Source of the DNA: an uncultured bacterium
Lineage (GTDB): Bacteria; Actinomycetota; Coriobacteriia; Coriobacteriales; Coriobacteriaceae
Reading direction: 5' to 3'
DNA: 64,000 bases
Assembly (NCBI GenBank): GCA_905215445.1
Contig: CAJMPZ010000002.1
Coordinates: forward strand, 44,212 to 108,211
Shown here: in pieces, positions 33,881-42,471 of the stretch
How positions within the stretch are numbered: position 1 is the first letter of the stretch
Layout of the letters: each line of letters opens with the position of its first letter
Made by a program: the position numbers and the translations under genes
Notes under the pieces: model-generated
Seen by the model: the letters and a program-made list of their open reading frames with translations, nothing else
Database searches by the model: none
Told to the model about the DNA's origin: nothing

Positions 33881-34729
33881 ATGCCAAGCTGGAACATTCA
33901 TATCGCTCAGACGGAGCGTTTGCTGGAGTGCACCGGCGCGCTTGCCAATAGCGTGCGCGACCGCAATGCCTTTTTGTTTGGCTGCGTGGTTCCGGATATC
34001 TTCGTGGGCTATATGGTCCCTGGTATCGCTGATCCCATTCCGTATCGCATTACGCACTTTGCCAAGCCCGAGCCTATCCCTAAGCCTCGTGAGCATGAGT
34101 TCTGGGATACCTATGTGGCACCGTTGCTTAAAAGTTCGCCCACCGGTGCGCCGGCCGCGGCGACCTCGATTATCGAGGAACGCGAGCGACTGAATCGCGT
34201 GCACTATCCCCAGCGCTACAGGGATGCCGAGCCGGTTGTCGGTCCCGGCGCCTGTGAGTTCTCGCTTGCGTCCGAAGATGTGGCGCAGTCGTTGCTCGAT
34301 TTAACGCTGGGCGTCTGGTCGCATCTGGTGGCCGATACCGTATGGAATACGCGCGTGAATCAGTACCTGGAGGCGCACGGCGGCAAGCCGTGCGAGGAAT
34401 TCCGCATTAAAAAGCAAGGTGACTTTGACTGGTTTGGTAAGACGCTCGGCATTGTTTCCATCCCGCGTGCGACCGATCGTCTGTATACTGCGGCGATGCG
34501 TTTTGGGCAGTATCCCATCCATAAGGAGTATGTGCTCAAGACCATCGGCGTTATGCACGAGATTGTGCGCGAAAACCCCGGTGAGCCCGATCATCCGCCA
34601 TACCGCCTGCTAACTGAGGAGTTTTTCGATGCAACGTTTACCGAGGTCATCGAGCTGACCGAGGTGGGCTTTGCGACTCGCGTTGCCGCTTCTGACGTCC
34701 CCGCAGTCCCTCTGATCACTAGCTGCTAG
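33881..34729 (+). CDS. Zinc-dependent phospholipase C-like protein
   Basis: A 282-residue protein. MPSWNIHIAQTERLL, FLFGCVVPDI and LGVWSHLVADTVWN are the histidine/aspartate motifs of the zinc-dependent phospholipase C/S1-P1-like fold found in many Firmicutes and Actinobacteria. No signal peptide is seen, so it may act inside the cell on an unknown phosphoester. ATG 33881 follows GGGGGTGG; TATAGT near 33850 may be the -10 of its own promoter. The stop overlaps, by four bases, the 3' end of the convergent gene at 34726. Confidence 0.8.
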   Translation: MPSWNIHIAQTERLLECTGALANSVRDRNAFLFGCVVPDIFVGYMVPGIADPIPYRITHFAKPEPIPKPREHEFWDTYVAPLLKSSPTGAPAAATSIIEERERLNRVHYPQRYRDAEPVVGPGACEFSLASEDVAQSLLDLTLGVWSHLVADTVWNTRVNQYLEAHGGKPCEEFRIKKQGDFDWFGKTLGIVSIPRATDRLYTAAMRFGQYPIHKEYVLKTIGVMHEIVRENPGEPDHPPYRLLTEEFFDATFTEVIELTEVGFATRVAASDVPAVPLITSC

Positions 34730-35799
34730 CTGGCCGGATTGACGGCGAACAGCTCATCCCAATCGACCAATAGCTCCCGCCGCAGGGCATCTTCGGTGGT
34801 GCGTTCCTGATCGGTCTTTGGGATGTAGGGGAGCCCTGCCTTTTTATGGATGAGTTCGGCGATGTTGTTAAAGCTCTTCGTGTCTTTGATTTGCTCATAG
34901 GTTATCTGGATAACGTCATAGCCCATGCTTGTGAGGGCGGTGGTGCGCTCGGCATCGGAGAGACTTGCGGCTTCGCCATCGTGGGCGGAGCGGCCTTGGC
35001 ATTCCAGGATGACGCCCATGCTGTCGGTGTTGCTCTCGATGAGGATATCGGCGTAGCAGCAGGTTTTGTCATACAGTGAGCGCGCGGCGTCGCTGAGTGG
35101 GATGCGCACGTTGTTTGCGATGTTGATACCCATGCCGCCCTCGTTGCGGGGGAGCGAGACAAGTATGGAGGTCTGTACTTCGAAGGGCGAGGCGGTCTGC
35201 CCCGTCATGTGCTCGGCCGCCCAGCGCAGTTGTTTAACGCCGCGCAGGCCTGCAGCCTGCTTGGCGAACGCGGCGATATCCGCCGCGCTGAGGAGCGGCG
35301 GGCGCTTCCACAAATTGGTGTCATTGCCCTTGGTGTCGACAACACGCTCCCAACCGCAGTTGGGTGGAATGAGCTTAAGCGAAATGGCTTCATCGAGTTG
35401 TTGTTGCGTTCGCTCGCAGGGCGTAAACACTGCAAAGGAGCCGCACATCTCGTAGCAAGCCATGAGTAACTGGTTGCGTGAGACCTGCGTGGCAAGGCTG
35501 AGCAACGTAAACTCGGGCGACGTGACATCAAATCCATGTTCAGTTTGCCTAAACGACCCGGGAGGCGGCTCTTGGGTCAGGAGGTGCGATTTAAACAGGC
35601 TTCGCGACCCGGATTGTACTCGAGTGAATACAAGCCTGTGAAGCGGTGCGTGAAGCAGGTCTTTTACAACTGCATGACTTCCGAGGCCGCAACATCTGCG
35701 ATCCATATTGCCAAGGCTAATGGCGGGGTAAAGCCCTAATACCTGCGGCGGGATACGGTGATAGTAAAAAGCGGATTGACCGCATAGCGTCAGGTCCAT
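34726..35799 (-). CDS. Second putative Vsr/DUF559-like endonuclease-fold protein
   Basis: A 357-residue minus-strand protein of the same plan as the gene at 9059-10162. Here the core reads SPFEVQTSILVSLP (about residue 210), ADILIE, GVILECQG and DAERTTALTSMGYDVIQITYEQI, closer to the canonical DUF559/Vsr order E...D...E/D-x-x-G. The N-terminal half (FYYHRIPPQVLGLYP, LHRLVFTRVQ) differs from the first copy but keeps the same length. ATG at 35799 has a strong AGGAGG before it. The family could be mismatch-repair-like, defence or toxin proteins; no partner gene is adjacent. Confidence 0.65.
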   Translation of the reverse strand: MDLTLCGQSAFYYHRIPPQVLGLYPAISLGNMDRRCCGLGSHAVVKDLLHAPLHRLVFTRVQSGSRSLFKSHLLTQEPPPGSFRQTEHGFDVTSPEFTLLSLATQVSRNQLLMACYEMCGSFAVFTPCERTQQQLDEAISLKLIPPNCGWERVVDTKGNDTNLWKRPPLLSAADIAAFAKQAAGLRGVKQLRWAAEHMTGQTASPFEVQTSILVSLPRNEGGMGINIANNVRIPLSDAARSLYDKTCCYADILIESNTDSMGVILECQGRSAHDGEAASLSDAERTTALTSMGYDVIQITYEQIKDTKSFNNIAELIHKKAGLPYIPKTDQERTTEDALRRELLVDWDELFAVNPAS

Positions 35800-35850
35800 G
35801 ATATCCTCCTGGTCGAAATGTGCTTTTGGACCGTGCGATGCCAGCGTCAA

Positions 35851-35978
35851 TTCGGAAGTATGCGGCAAAATCTGAACCCTGTGAGCAGACCTGGCTTTTG
35901 AGGCCAGTTTATCAGGCATTTTGTTGCGAAAAAACGGGGTGTGCTCGGAGGTCTCAGAATTTGCCGCATACTTCCGAA
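35851..35978. repeat. Long intergenic inverted repeat (hairpin element 3)
   Basis: A 25-bp arm starting TTCGGAAGTATGCGGC (35851-35875) pairs with 35954-35978 with a single mismatch, around 78 bases. It lies upstream of the gene ending at 35799(-). From 35979 to 36151 I see no gene or other signal. Confidence 0.8.
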
Positions 35979-36151
35979 AACGCGGTCGATCTGGCTCTTG
36001 CTAAAACGATTTAGCAGCGTCGGGTAAGGTGTGGTTTCGCCATCGGGCGAACACTTTTAGCGCTTGGGACTTTATTTTTGGGCCTCGAAAGGTGGATTTC
36101 GCGCTTTTGGTAAAGAAATGGGTGCGTGTTTTGCCGTGTGCCGGCATTGAC

Positions 36152-36192
36152 ACAGAAAAAGGGCCCGGAAGGCAATGCCTTCCGGGCCCTTT
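36152..36192 (-). terminator. Terminator of pyk
   Basis: A 16-17-bp nearly perfect stem (36158-36174 with 36176-36192). On the minus strand it is followed by TTTTTCTG. It lies 29 bp after the pyk stop. Confidence 0.88.
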
Positions 36193-36220
36193 GCAATGCA
36201 AATCTGCTTGCAAGTACGAT

Positions 36221-37681
36221 TTAGCGGACCTGAGCGACGTAAGCGACGTTGGTCGAGGAGACCTTGTCCTCGAGCTGGACGCTCATGCGGGGATCGCCGG
36301 CGGTAGCGACGGTCAAATCGCCAGCCTCGACGTAGCCGAGCTCCTTAGCGGTCTCGATCGCCTTGACGATCGTGCCGTTGACGGTGCCCTGGGTAATCTC
36401 GGCCTGGTGCGGGATAACGCCCCAGTACATGATCATCTGCTGGACGGCCCACTCGTGGCGGGAGAACGCGCAGATCGGCATGTTGGGACGGAAGTGCGAG
36501 ATCAGGCGTGCGGTACGACCGGTTGTCGTCGGCACGGTGATGCACTTGGCGCCAACGGTGGTGGCCATGTTCACAGCGGACATACCCACAACGTTGTTGA
36601 CGACGCGGGTGCCGTGAGCGTCGGCCGGAACCTCGAGCGGAGCGTGGGCCGGGAGGTACTTCTCGGTCTCGAGAGCAATGCTGGCCTGCATCTTAACGGC
36701 CTCGACCGGGTACTTACCGGCAGCGGACTCGCCAGAGAGCATAACGGCGTCGGTGCCGTCGTAGATGGCGTTAGCAACGTCGGCAACCTCGGCGCGCGTC
36801 GGGCGCGGGTTCTGCTGCATGGAGTCGAGCATCTGCGTAGCGGTGATAACGGGCTTGTAGGCCGCGTTGCACTTGGCGATGATCTCCTTCTGGATGTGCG
36901 GAACAAGCTCGGGCTTGATCTCGATGCCCAGGTCGCCACGGGCGACCATGATGCCGTCGGAAGCCTCGAGGATCTCGTCGAAGTTCTCGACGCCCAGGGC
37001 ACACTCGATCTTCGGGAAGATCGTCACGTGCTCGCCACCGTTCTCGCGGCAAAGCTTGCGGATGCCGCGGACGGACTCGCCGTCACGGATGAAGGAAGCG
37101 GCGATGTAGTCGATGTTCTCGGTCAGGCCAAAGAGGATGTCCTGACGATCGCGCTCGGTGATGGCGGGCAGCGAGATGTTGACGTTGGGCATGTTGACGC
37201 CCTTGCGCTCGCCGATCAGGCCGTCGTTCTTAACGACGCAGGTCATGTCCTGGCCGCTGACGGACTCGACCTCGAGGGCAACCAGGCCGTCATCGATCAG
37301 GATAAGGGAGCCCTTCTCGACCTCGGAGGGCAGAGCCAGGTAGTCGAGGGAGATGTGCTCAGAGGTGCCGTGGAAATCCTCGGACGTGGGCTGAGCGGTG
37401 ACGACGATCTTGTCGCCGGTCTTGACGGCAACCTTCTTACCATCGACCAGAAGGCCGGTGCGGACCTCGGGGCCCTTGGTGTCGAGCAGGATGCCGACGG
37501 GCAGACCGAGCTCCTTGGAAATACGACGGACGCGCTCGATGCGACCGTGGTGCTCGTCGTAGGATCCGTGCGAGAAGTTAAAACGGGCGACGTTCATGCC
37601 CGCCTTGATCATCTCGCGGATGGTCTCGTCGCTATCGCAGGCGGGACCCATGGTGCATACAATCTTGGTGCGCTTGTACAT
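36221..37681 (-). CDS. pyk: Pyruvate kinase
   Basis: A 486-residue glycolytic enzyme making ATP and pyruvate from phosphoenolpyruvate. It starts MYKRTKIVCTMGPACDS. NVARFNFSHG gives the substrate Arg/Asn/Ser; MVARGDLGIEI is the metal-binding Glu/Asp signature; TATQMLDSM and SGESAAGKYPVEAVKMQ follow. The C-terminal allosteric domain (about residues 350-486) is present, without the extra PEP-utiliser domain of some Firmicutes. The cluster has no other glycolytic gene nearby. Confidence 0.97.
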   Translation of the reverse strand: MYKRTKIVCTMGPACDSDETIREMIKAGMNVARFNFSHGSYDEHHGRIERVRRISKELGLPVGILLDTKGPEVRTGLLVDGKKVAVKTGDKIVVTAQPTSEDFHGTSEHISLDYLALPSEVEKGSLILIDDGLVALEVESVSGQDMTCVVKNDGLIGERKGVNMPNVNISLPAITERDRQDILFGLTENIDYIAASFIRDGESVRGIRKLCRENGGEHVTIFPKIECALGVENFDEILEASDGIMVARGDLGIEIKPELVPHIQKEIIAKCNAAYKPVITATQMLDSMQQNPRPTRAEVADVANAIYDGTDAVMLSGESAAGKYPVEAVKMQASIALETEKYLPAHAPLEVPADAHGTRVVNNVVGMSAVNMATTVGAKCITVPTTTGRTARLISHFRPNMPICAFSRHEWAVQQMIMYWGVIPHQAEITQGTVNGTIVKAIETAKELGYVEAGDLTVATAGDPRMSVQLEDKVSSTNVAYVAQVR

Positions 37682-37744
37682 TCAGACCTCCATCTGACAT
37701 CGTCTTGCGCTGATAGATAAACCATAAGAAATAAAACTGAGATG

Positions 37745-37750
37745 ATTATA
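37745..37750 (-). promoter_or_regulatory. Likely -10 box of the pyk promoter
   Basis: A perfect TATAAT on the minus strand, about 65 bases before the pyk start. TTGGGG lies 19 bp upstream as a poor -35. The 442-bp gap between pyk and the ATPase gene (37682-38123) is A/T-rich near here; 37760-37970 shows no credible gene. Confidence 0.5.
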
Positions 37751-37974
37751 ACGAAATGCCGACCGAATACCCCAAAAAATCGACCGTATGCCGAAATGGA
37801 AGTTCATTTTTTGCGGGAAAAACGGTATATGAAAAATCTTTACCAACCACTCCAACCGCTGCTATCTGGGAGATATGTCAGTTTGGCGATGTGCCGAAGA
37901 AAAAACGTTTTACCAATGTTGAGCATCACACGGTCTGCACCGTTGCGTGCGGACCATATTTCCAAACCGATTGT

Positions 37975-38123
37975 TTTGGCTAGACGCGTCGCTTTGGGGT
38001 ACCATAGCTCCACTATCAACTGCCGCTCAGCACGGCAGCCTTGATGAGCCCTTGCCCTTCTCCTGGGAATTATGATCGGGCATCAATCTGCTGAGTGGCC
38101 CGAATCCCAGGAGGGGACTCTAT
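37975..38123 (+). promoter_or_regulatory. Promoter and structured leader of the Ca2+-ATPase gene
   Basis: TTGGCT, 18 bp, then TACCAT (38000-38005) make a plausible promoter, giving a leader of about 110 bases. In it CTGCCG (38020-38025) and CGGCAG (38033-38038) form a hairpin whose seven-base loop CTCAGCA (38026-38032) is exactly complementary to TGCTGAG at 38089-38095, a possible pseudoknot. Between them TTGATG (38041-38046) pairs with CATCAA (38081-38086). CTCCTGGGA (38060-38068) is complementary to TCCCAGGAG (38105-38113), which contains the ribosome binding site, so the leader could hide or expose it. Confidence 0.55.
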
Positions 38124-40805
38124 ATGCAAAAGGAATACCTGTCCGCCGCGGCGGAGGTGCTCAGCGACCAAGGTGTCGATGAGAACCTCGGCCTGAGCAA
38201 CGACGAGGCGTCTTCGCGCCTCGCCAAGACAGGCCCTAACAAGCTCGAGGAAGCCGAGAAGACGCCGCTGTGGAAGCGTTTCTTTGAGCAGATGGCCGAC
38301 CCCATGGTCATCATGCTGATCGTTGCCGCCGTCATCAGTGCGCTCACGGGCATGGTCAAGGGCGAGCCCGACTTTGCCGATGTTGCCATCATCATGTTCG
38401 TCGTTATCGTCAACTCGGTGCTGGGCGTGGTCCAGGAAGCCAAGAGCGAGGAGGCCCTCGAGGCCCTGCAGGAGATGAGTGCGGCGCAGTCCAAGGTGCT
38501 GCGCGACGGCAAGCTCGTGCACCTGCCGAGCGCCGAGCTCGTGCCCGGCGACGTGATCATGCTCGAGGCGGGCGACTCCGTCCCGGCCGACTGCCGTGTG
38601 CTCGAGAGCGCCACGATGAAGATCGAAGAGGCCGCGCTCACCGGCGAGTCCGTGCCCGTCGAGAAGCATGCCAACGTGATCGAGCTCGCCGCCGGCACCG
38701 ATGACGTGCCGCTCGGCGACCGCAAGAACATGTGCTACATGGGTTCCACCGTGGTATACGGCCGTGGTCGCGCCGTCGTGGTCGGCACCGGCATGAACAC
38801 CGAGATGGGCAAGATCGCCGGCGCCCTGGCCGAGGCCAAGGAAGAGCTCACGCCGCTGCAGGTGAAGCTCGCCGAGCTCAGCCGCATCCTCACCATCATG
38901 GTGATCGTCATCTGCGTCGTCATCTTTGGCGTTGACATCCTCCGCCACGGCGTGGGCAACGTCCTTACCGATCCGACTGCCCTGCTCGACACCTTTATGG
39001 TTGCCGTCTCGCTCGCCGTCGCCGCCATCCCCGAGGGCCTTGTTGCCGTCGTGACCATCGTCCTTTCGCTTGGCGTGACCAAGATGGCCAAGCGCCAGGC
39101 GATTATCCGCAAGCTCTCTGCTGTCGAGACCCTTGGCTGCACACAGACCATCTGCTCCGACAAGACCGGTACCCTTACCCAGAACAAGATGACCGTCGTC
39201 AAGCACGAGCTCGCTGCGCCCAAGGAGAAGTTCCTGGCCGGCATGGCGCTGTGCTCCGATGCTCAGTGGGACGAGGAGCTGGGCGAGGCCGTGGGCGAGC
39301 CGACCGAGTGCGCGCTCGTCAACGACGCCGGCAAGGCTGGCCTCACCGGCCTGACTGCCGAGCATCCGCGCGTGGGCGAGGCCCCGTTCGACTCGGGCCG
39401 CAAGATGATGTCCGTGATCGTCGAGACCTTGGATGGCGAGTACGAGCAGTACACCAAGGGCGCGCCCGACGTGGTGATCGGCCTGTGCACCCATATCTAC
39501 GAGGGCGAAAAGGTCGTCCCGCTGACCGAGGAGCGTCGCGCCGAGCTCGTGGCCGCCAACAAGGCCATGGCCGACGAGGCTCTGCGCGTGCTGGCGCTGG
39601 CAAGCCGCACCTACACCGAGGTCCCGAGCGACTGCAGCCCCGCTGCGCTCGAGCACGACCTGGTCTTCTGCGGCCTGTCCGGCATGATCGACCCGGTCCG
39701 CCCCGAGGTCGCCGAAGCCATCCGCGAGGCCCACGACGCTGGCATTCGCACCGTCATGATCACGGGCGACCACATCGACACCGCCGTGGCCATCGCCAAG
39801 CAGCTGGGCATCGTCACCGATCGCAGCCATGCCATCACCGGTGCCGACCTCGATCGCATGAGCGACGAGGAACTCGACGCGCACATCGAGGACTACGGCG
39901 TGTACGCCCGCGTCCAGCCCGAGCACAAGACACGCATCGTCGAGGCTTGGAAGTCGCGCGACCAGATCGTGGCCATGACGGGCGACGGCGTCAACGACGC
40001 CCCGTCCATCAAGCGCGCCGACATCGGCGTTGGCATGGGCATCACCGGTACCGATGTCACCAAGAACGTCGCCGACATGGTGCTTGCCGACGACAATTTC
40101 GCCACCATCATCGGTGCCTGCGAAGAGGGCCGTCGCATCTACGACAACATCCGCAAGGTCATCCAGTTCCTGCTTTCGGCCAACCTTGCCGAGGTCTTCT
40201 CGGTGTTTATCGCCACGCTCATCGGCTTTACCATCTTCCAGCCGGTGCAGCTGCTGTGGGTGAACCTGGTTACCGACTGCTTCCCTGCGCTCGCGCTGGG
40301 CATGGAGGACGCCGAGGGCGACATCATGAAGCGCAAGCCGCGCAACGCCAAGGATGGTGTCTTTGCCGGACATATGGGTCTGGACTGCGTGGTCCAGGGC
40401 CTAATCATCACCGTGCTGGTGCTGGCGAGCTTCTTTGTGGGCGTGTACTTTGACATGGGCTACATCCACATCGCCGATATGATCGCCGGCAATGCCGACG
40501 AGGAAGGCGTGATGATGGCGTTCATCACGCTCAACATGGTCGAGATTTTCCACTGCTTCAATATGCGCAGCCGTCGTGCGTCGCTGTTCACCATGAAGAA
40601 GCAGAACAAGTGGCTGTGGGCTTCCGCCGCTCTGGCACTGGTGCTGACGGTGATCGTGACCGTGCAGCCGACGCTTGCCGAGATGTTCTTTGGCCCTGTG
40701 ACGCTTGAGCTCAAGGGCGTTCTTGCCGCGCTGGGCCTGGCCTTCCTGATCATCCCGTTGATGGAGATCTACAAGGCGATCATGCGCGCGGTGGAGAAAG
40801 AGTAA
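38124..40805 (+). CDS. Calcium-type P-type ATPase (P2)
   Basis: An 893-residue cation pump of the SERCA/PMCA-like class. The N-terminal cation-ATPase domain (about residues 10-80) is followed by membrane helices, TGES in the actuator domain (about 175), phosphorylation motif CSDKTGTLTQNK (Asp about 347), KGAPD in the nucleotide domain, MITGDH, and the hinge TGDGVNDAPSIKRADIG. The C-terminal helices include SANLAEVFSVF and WVNLVTD, where Glu/Asn residues contribute to the calcium site. It may export Ca2+ or Mn2+. AGGAGGGG precedes ATG 38124 and is part of the leader structure described upstream. Confidence 0.95.
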   Translation: MQKEYLSAAAEVLSDQGVDENLGLSNDEASSRLAKTGPNKLEEAEKTPLWKRFFEQMADPMVIMLIVAAVISALTGMVKGEPDFADVAIIMFVVIVNSVLGVVQEAKSEEALEALQEMSAAQSKVLRDGKLVHLPSAELVPGDVIMLEAGDSVPADCRVLESATMKIEEAALTGESVPVEKHANVIELAAGTDDVPLGDRKNMCYMGSTVVYGRGRAVVVGTGMNTEMGKIAGALAEAKEELTPLQVKLAELSRILTIMVIVICVVIFGVDILRHGVGNVLTDPTALLDTFMVAVSLAVAAIPEGLVAVVTIVLSLGVTKMAKRQAIIRKLSAVETLGCTQTICSDKTGTLTQNKMTVVKHELAAPKEKFLAGMALCSDAQWDEELGEAVGEPTECALVNDAGKAGLTGLTAEHPRVGEAPFDSGRKMMSVIVETLDGEYEQYTKGAPDVVIGLCTHIYEGEKVVPLTEERRAELVAANKAMADEALRVLALASRTYTEVPSDCSPAALEHDLVFCGLSGMIDPVRPEVAEAIREAHDAGIRTVMITGDHIDTAVAIAKQLGIVTDRSHAITGADLDRMSDEELDAHIEDYGVYARVQPEHKTRIVEAWKSRDQIVAMTGDGVNDAPSIKRADIGVGMGITGTDVTKNVADMVLADDNFATIIGACEEGRRIYDNIRKVIQFLLSANLAEVFSVFIATLIGFTIFQPVQLLWVNLVTDCFPALALGMEDAEGDIMKRKPRNAKDGVFAGHMGLDCVVQGLIITVLVLASFFVGVYFDMGYIHIADMIAGNADEEGVMMAFITLNMVEIFHCFNMRSRRASLFTMKKQNKWLWASAALALVLTVIVTVQPTLAEMFFGPVTLELKGVLAALGLAFLIIPLMEIYKAIMRAVEKE

Positions 40806-40810
40806 CGTAC

Positions 40811-40920
40811 CTGTCCGGGCCCGCCCGCCTGCGGGGTTTCTTCTTCGCTGGTCCTCGCGCTTCGCGCTGCGGGATCACTCAGAAGAAACCCCTCCCGGCG
40901 GGCGGGCCTTCGGATAACCT
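40811..40920. repeat. Long intergenic inverted repeat (hairpin element 4)
   Basis: GGGCCCGCCCGCC followed by GGGGTTTCTTCT (from about 40817) pairs imperfectly with AGAAGAAACCCC followed by GGCGGGCGGGCC (40881-40908). A smaller CG-rich hairpin lies at the centre. It lies 10 bp after the ATPase stop, ahead of the true terminator. Confidence 0.75.
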
Positions 40921-40950
40921 CTCGGGACCGTAAGCTGAGGGAAAGTGTGT

Positions 40951-40986
40951 GAGTCGGTCGAGCATTTGCTCGACCGACTCTTTTTT
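40951..40986 (+). terminator. Rho-independent terminator
   Basis: Perfect 14-bp stem (40951-40964 with 40967-40980), then six T. It closes the Ca2+-ATPase transcript and lies just before rsgA. Confidence 0.92.
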
Positions 40987-41034
40987 GTGGGAAAATACCT
41001 GCTCAGTTGTGATTTATGGTGCTGGGAGGCGCTT

Positions 41035-42219
41035 GTGGGCAAGGCTAAGGCTAAAGCGAAGAAAAAGACGACGGGGGCGCGGGCTAAGCGTGACCGTCGT
41101 CGGAAGCTTGCGACCGAAGCCCCCGCGTCTGCCGAGGAGTTGTTGACGAGCGTACCGGGGCTCGATGCGTTGCAGGATGTTCCGGCGTTTGACGATCTGC
41201 CGGTTGATGCCGCCCAACGGGCAGCCTTCGATGATTTTTGCGCGCAAGCCGAGGAACCCGAGCAGATGCAGTTGGGCGCCGTGGTGCGCCTGGACCGCGG
41301 GTTTCCGCTGGTGGCGACTGCCGATGACACGTTTCGTGCCGAGCATGCCGTGGGGTTTGCCAAGTCGCGCGGCGAGGACGAGGTCCTGCTGCCTGCCGTG
41401 GGCGACCGTGTGGCGGTGCGCCGCGCTCCCGGGCACGATATGGGCGTGATTGAGTGCGTGCTGCCGCGCCGTACGAGCTTTGAGCGTTGGCGTGGCCGTG
41501 CCCGCGGTGAGCGCCAAGTGCTCTGCTCCAACGTTGACAGCGTGCTGATCGTGCAGGCGCTCGGCGCCGGCGAGGTGCTGCTCGATCGCGTGGCGCGCTC
41601 ACTGGTGTTGGCGCTCGATTGCGATGCCGAGCCGGTGGTGGTGCTCACCAAGGCCGACCGCTGCGATGCCGAGGAGCTCGAGCGCGATCTGGACCGCGTG
41701 CGCCGCCTGGTGGGTCCGGACGTGCGCGTGATCGTGACGTCCTCTGCCGAGGGCCGCGGCCTGGACGAGGTCCGTGCCTGCGTGCCTGCCGGGAGCTGCG
41801 CCATGATTCTGGGCGAGTCGGGTGCCGGCAAGTCGACGCTGCTCAATGCGCTGCTGGGCCACGATACGTTGGCGACCGGCGGTGTGCGCGAACGCGACGA
41901 CCAGGGCCGTCACACTACCGTCGCGCGCGTGATGGTGACGCTGCCGGGCGACGCCGGCGTGATCGCCGATGCCCCGGGCCTGCGCAGCCTACCGCTCGTG
42001 GGTCACGAGCGGGGTCTGGCGCGCGCCTTTCCCGAGATTGTCGAGGCATCGCGTGCGTGCCGGTTTGGCGATTGCACGCATGTCCATGAGCCGGGTTGCG
42101 CCGTTCGCGAGGCCGAGGACGCCGGGCAGATCGACAGCCTGCGTCTGGAAACGTTCCAAAACCTGGCGTCATCCATGCGCGTGAGCGCTCAAATGCTCGA
42201 TCCCGATGTCCATCTGTAA
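41035..42219 (+). CDS. rsgA: Ribosome small subunit-dependent GTPase RsgA
   Basis: A 394-residue, circularly permuted GTPase that helps mature the 30S subunit. A Lys/Arg-rich N-terminus (KAKAKAKKK) precedes the OB fold (about residues 95-170). G4 VVLTKAD comes before G1 GESGAGKST and G3 DAPG, the permuted order. The C-terminal zinc knuckle FGDCTHVHEPGC is intact. GTG 41035 follows GGGAGG; the open frame upstream to 40945 runs through the terminator and is not used. Confidence 0.93.
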   Translation: MGKAKAKAKKKTTGARAKRDRRRKLATEAPASAEELLTSVPGLDALQDVPAFDDLPVDAAQRAAFDDFCAQAEEPEQMQLGAVVRLDRGFPLVATADDTFRAEHAVGFAKSRGEDEVLLPAVGDRVAVRRAPGHDMGVIECVLPRRTSFERWRGRARGERQVLCSNVDSVLIVQALGAGEVLLDRVARSLVLALDCDAEPVVVLTKADRCDAEELERDLDRVRRLVGPDVRVIVTSSAEGRGLDEVRACVPAGSCAMILGESGAGKSTLLNALLGHDTLATGGVRERDDQGRHTTVARVMVTLPGDAGVIADAPGLRSLPLVGHERGLARAFPEIVEASRACRFGDCTHVHEPGCAVREAEDAGQIDSLRLETFQNLASSMRVSAQMLDPDVHL

Positions 42220-42236
42220 TTGATTTTTCCTATGAC

Positions 42237-42271
42237 AGCCGTCTCCCAACTGTTCGGGAGGCGGCTTTTTT
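42237..42271 (+). terminator. Terminator of rsgA
   Basis: AGCCGTCTCCC (42237-42247) pairs with GGGAGGCGGCT (42256-42266) with one G-U, followed by a T-run. Confidence 0.88.
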
Positions 42272-42309
42272 GCTGCGGAAAAGCCTCGAAACATGCAGTT
42301 TGCTGACGT

Positions 42310-42361
42310 GCTGACCAAAACCTTGCCACGAGCTTGACGGGCTGGTCAGCTTTTGGTCAGC
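42310..42361 (+). repeat. Repeated intergenic motif, copy B
   Basis: CCTTGCCACGAGCTTGACGG (42321-42340), then GGTCAGCTTTTGGTCAG (42344-42360). In addition GCTGACCAAAA (42310-42320) is the exact inverse of TTTTGGTCAGC (42351-42361). The same two blocks in opposite order lie at 8889-8936. Here they are 110 bp upstream of the Tad operon. Confidence 0.6.
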
Positions 42362-42471
42362 GATTGGTTTGACATCGAAAACCAAGATTGCGATTGCGCC
42401 GCTTTGCACTCTGGCCGCCCAGACAATGGTGGTACGGGCATTCGCCCGGCACTGCCATGAGAGGAGCGGCC

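Noticed and set aside
36029..37720. 563-residue open frame on the plus strand
   Set aside because: Antisense to pyruvate kinase and starts across the pyk terminator.
37742..38044. Short plus-strand frames between pyk and the ATPase gene
   Set aside because: No ribosome binding site, no domain, and they overlap the ATPase promoter and leader.
37975..38123. yybP-ykoY manganese riboswitch before the ATPase
   Set aside because: The gene context fits, but the conserved GGGGAGUAGC and UAGCAAGACC blocks are not present as such. I kept it as an unassigned structured leader.
38070..40373. 767-residue open frame on the minus strand
   Set aside because: Antisense to the Ca2+-type ATPase, which has every expected motif.
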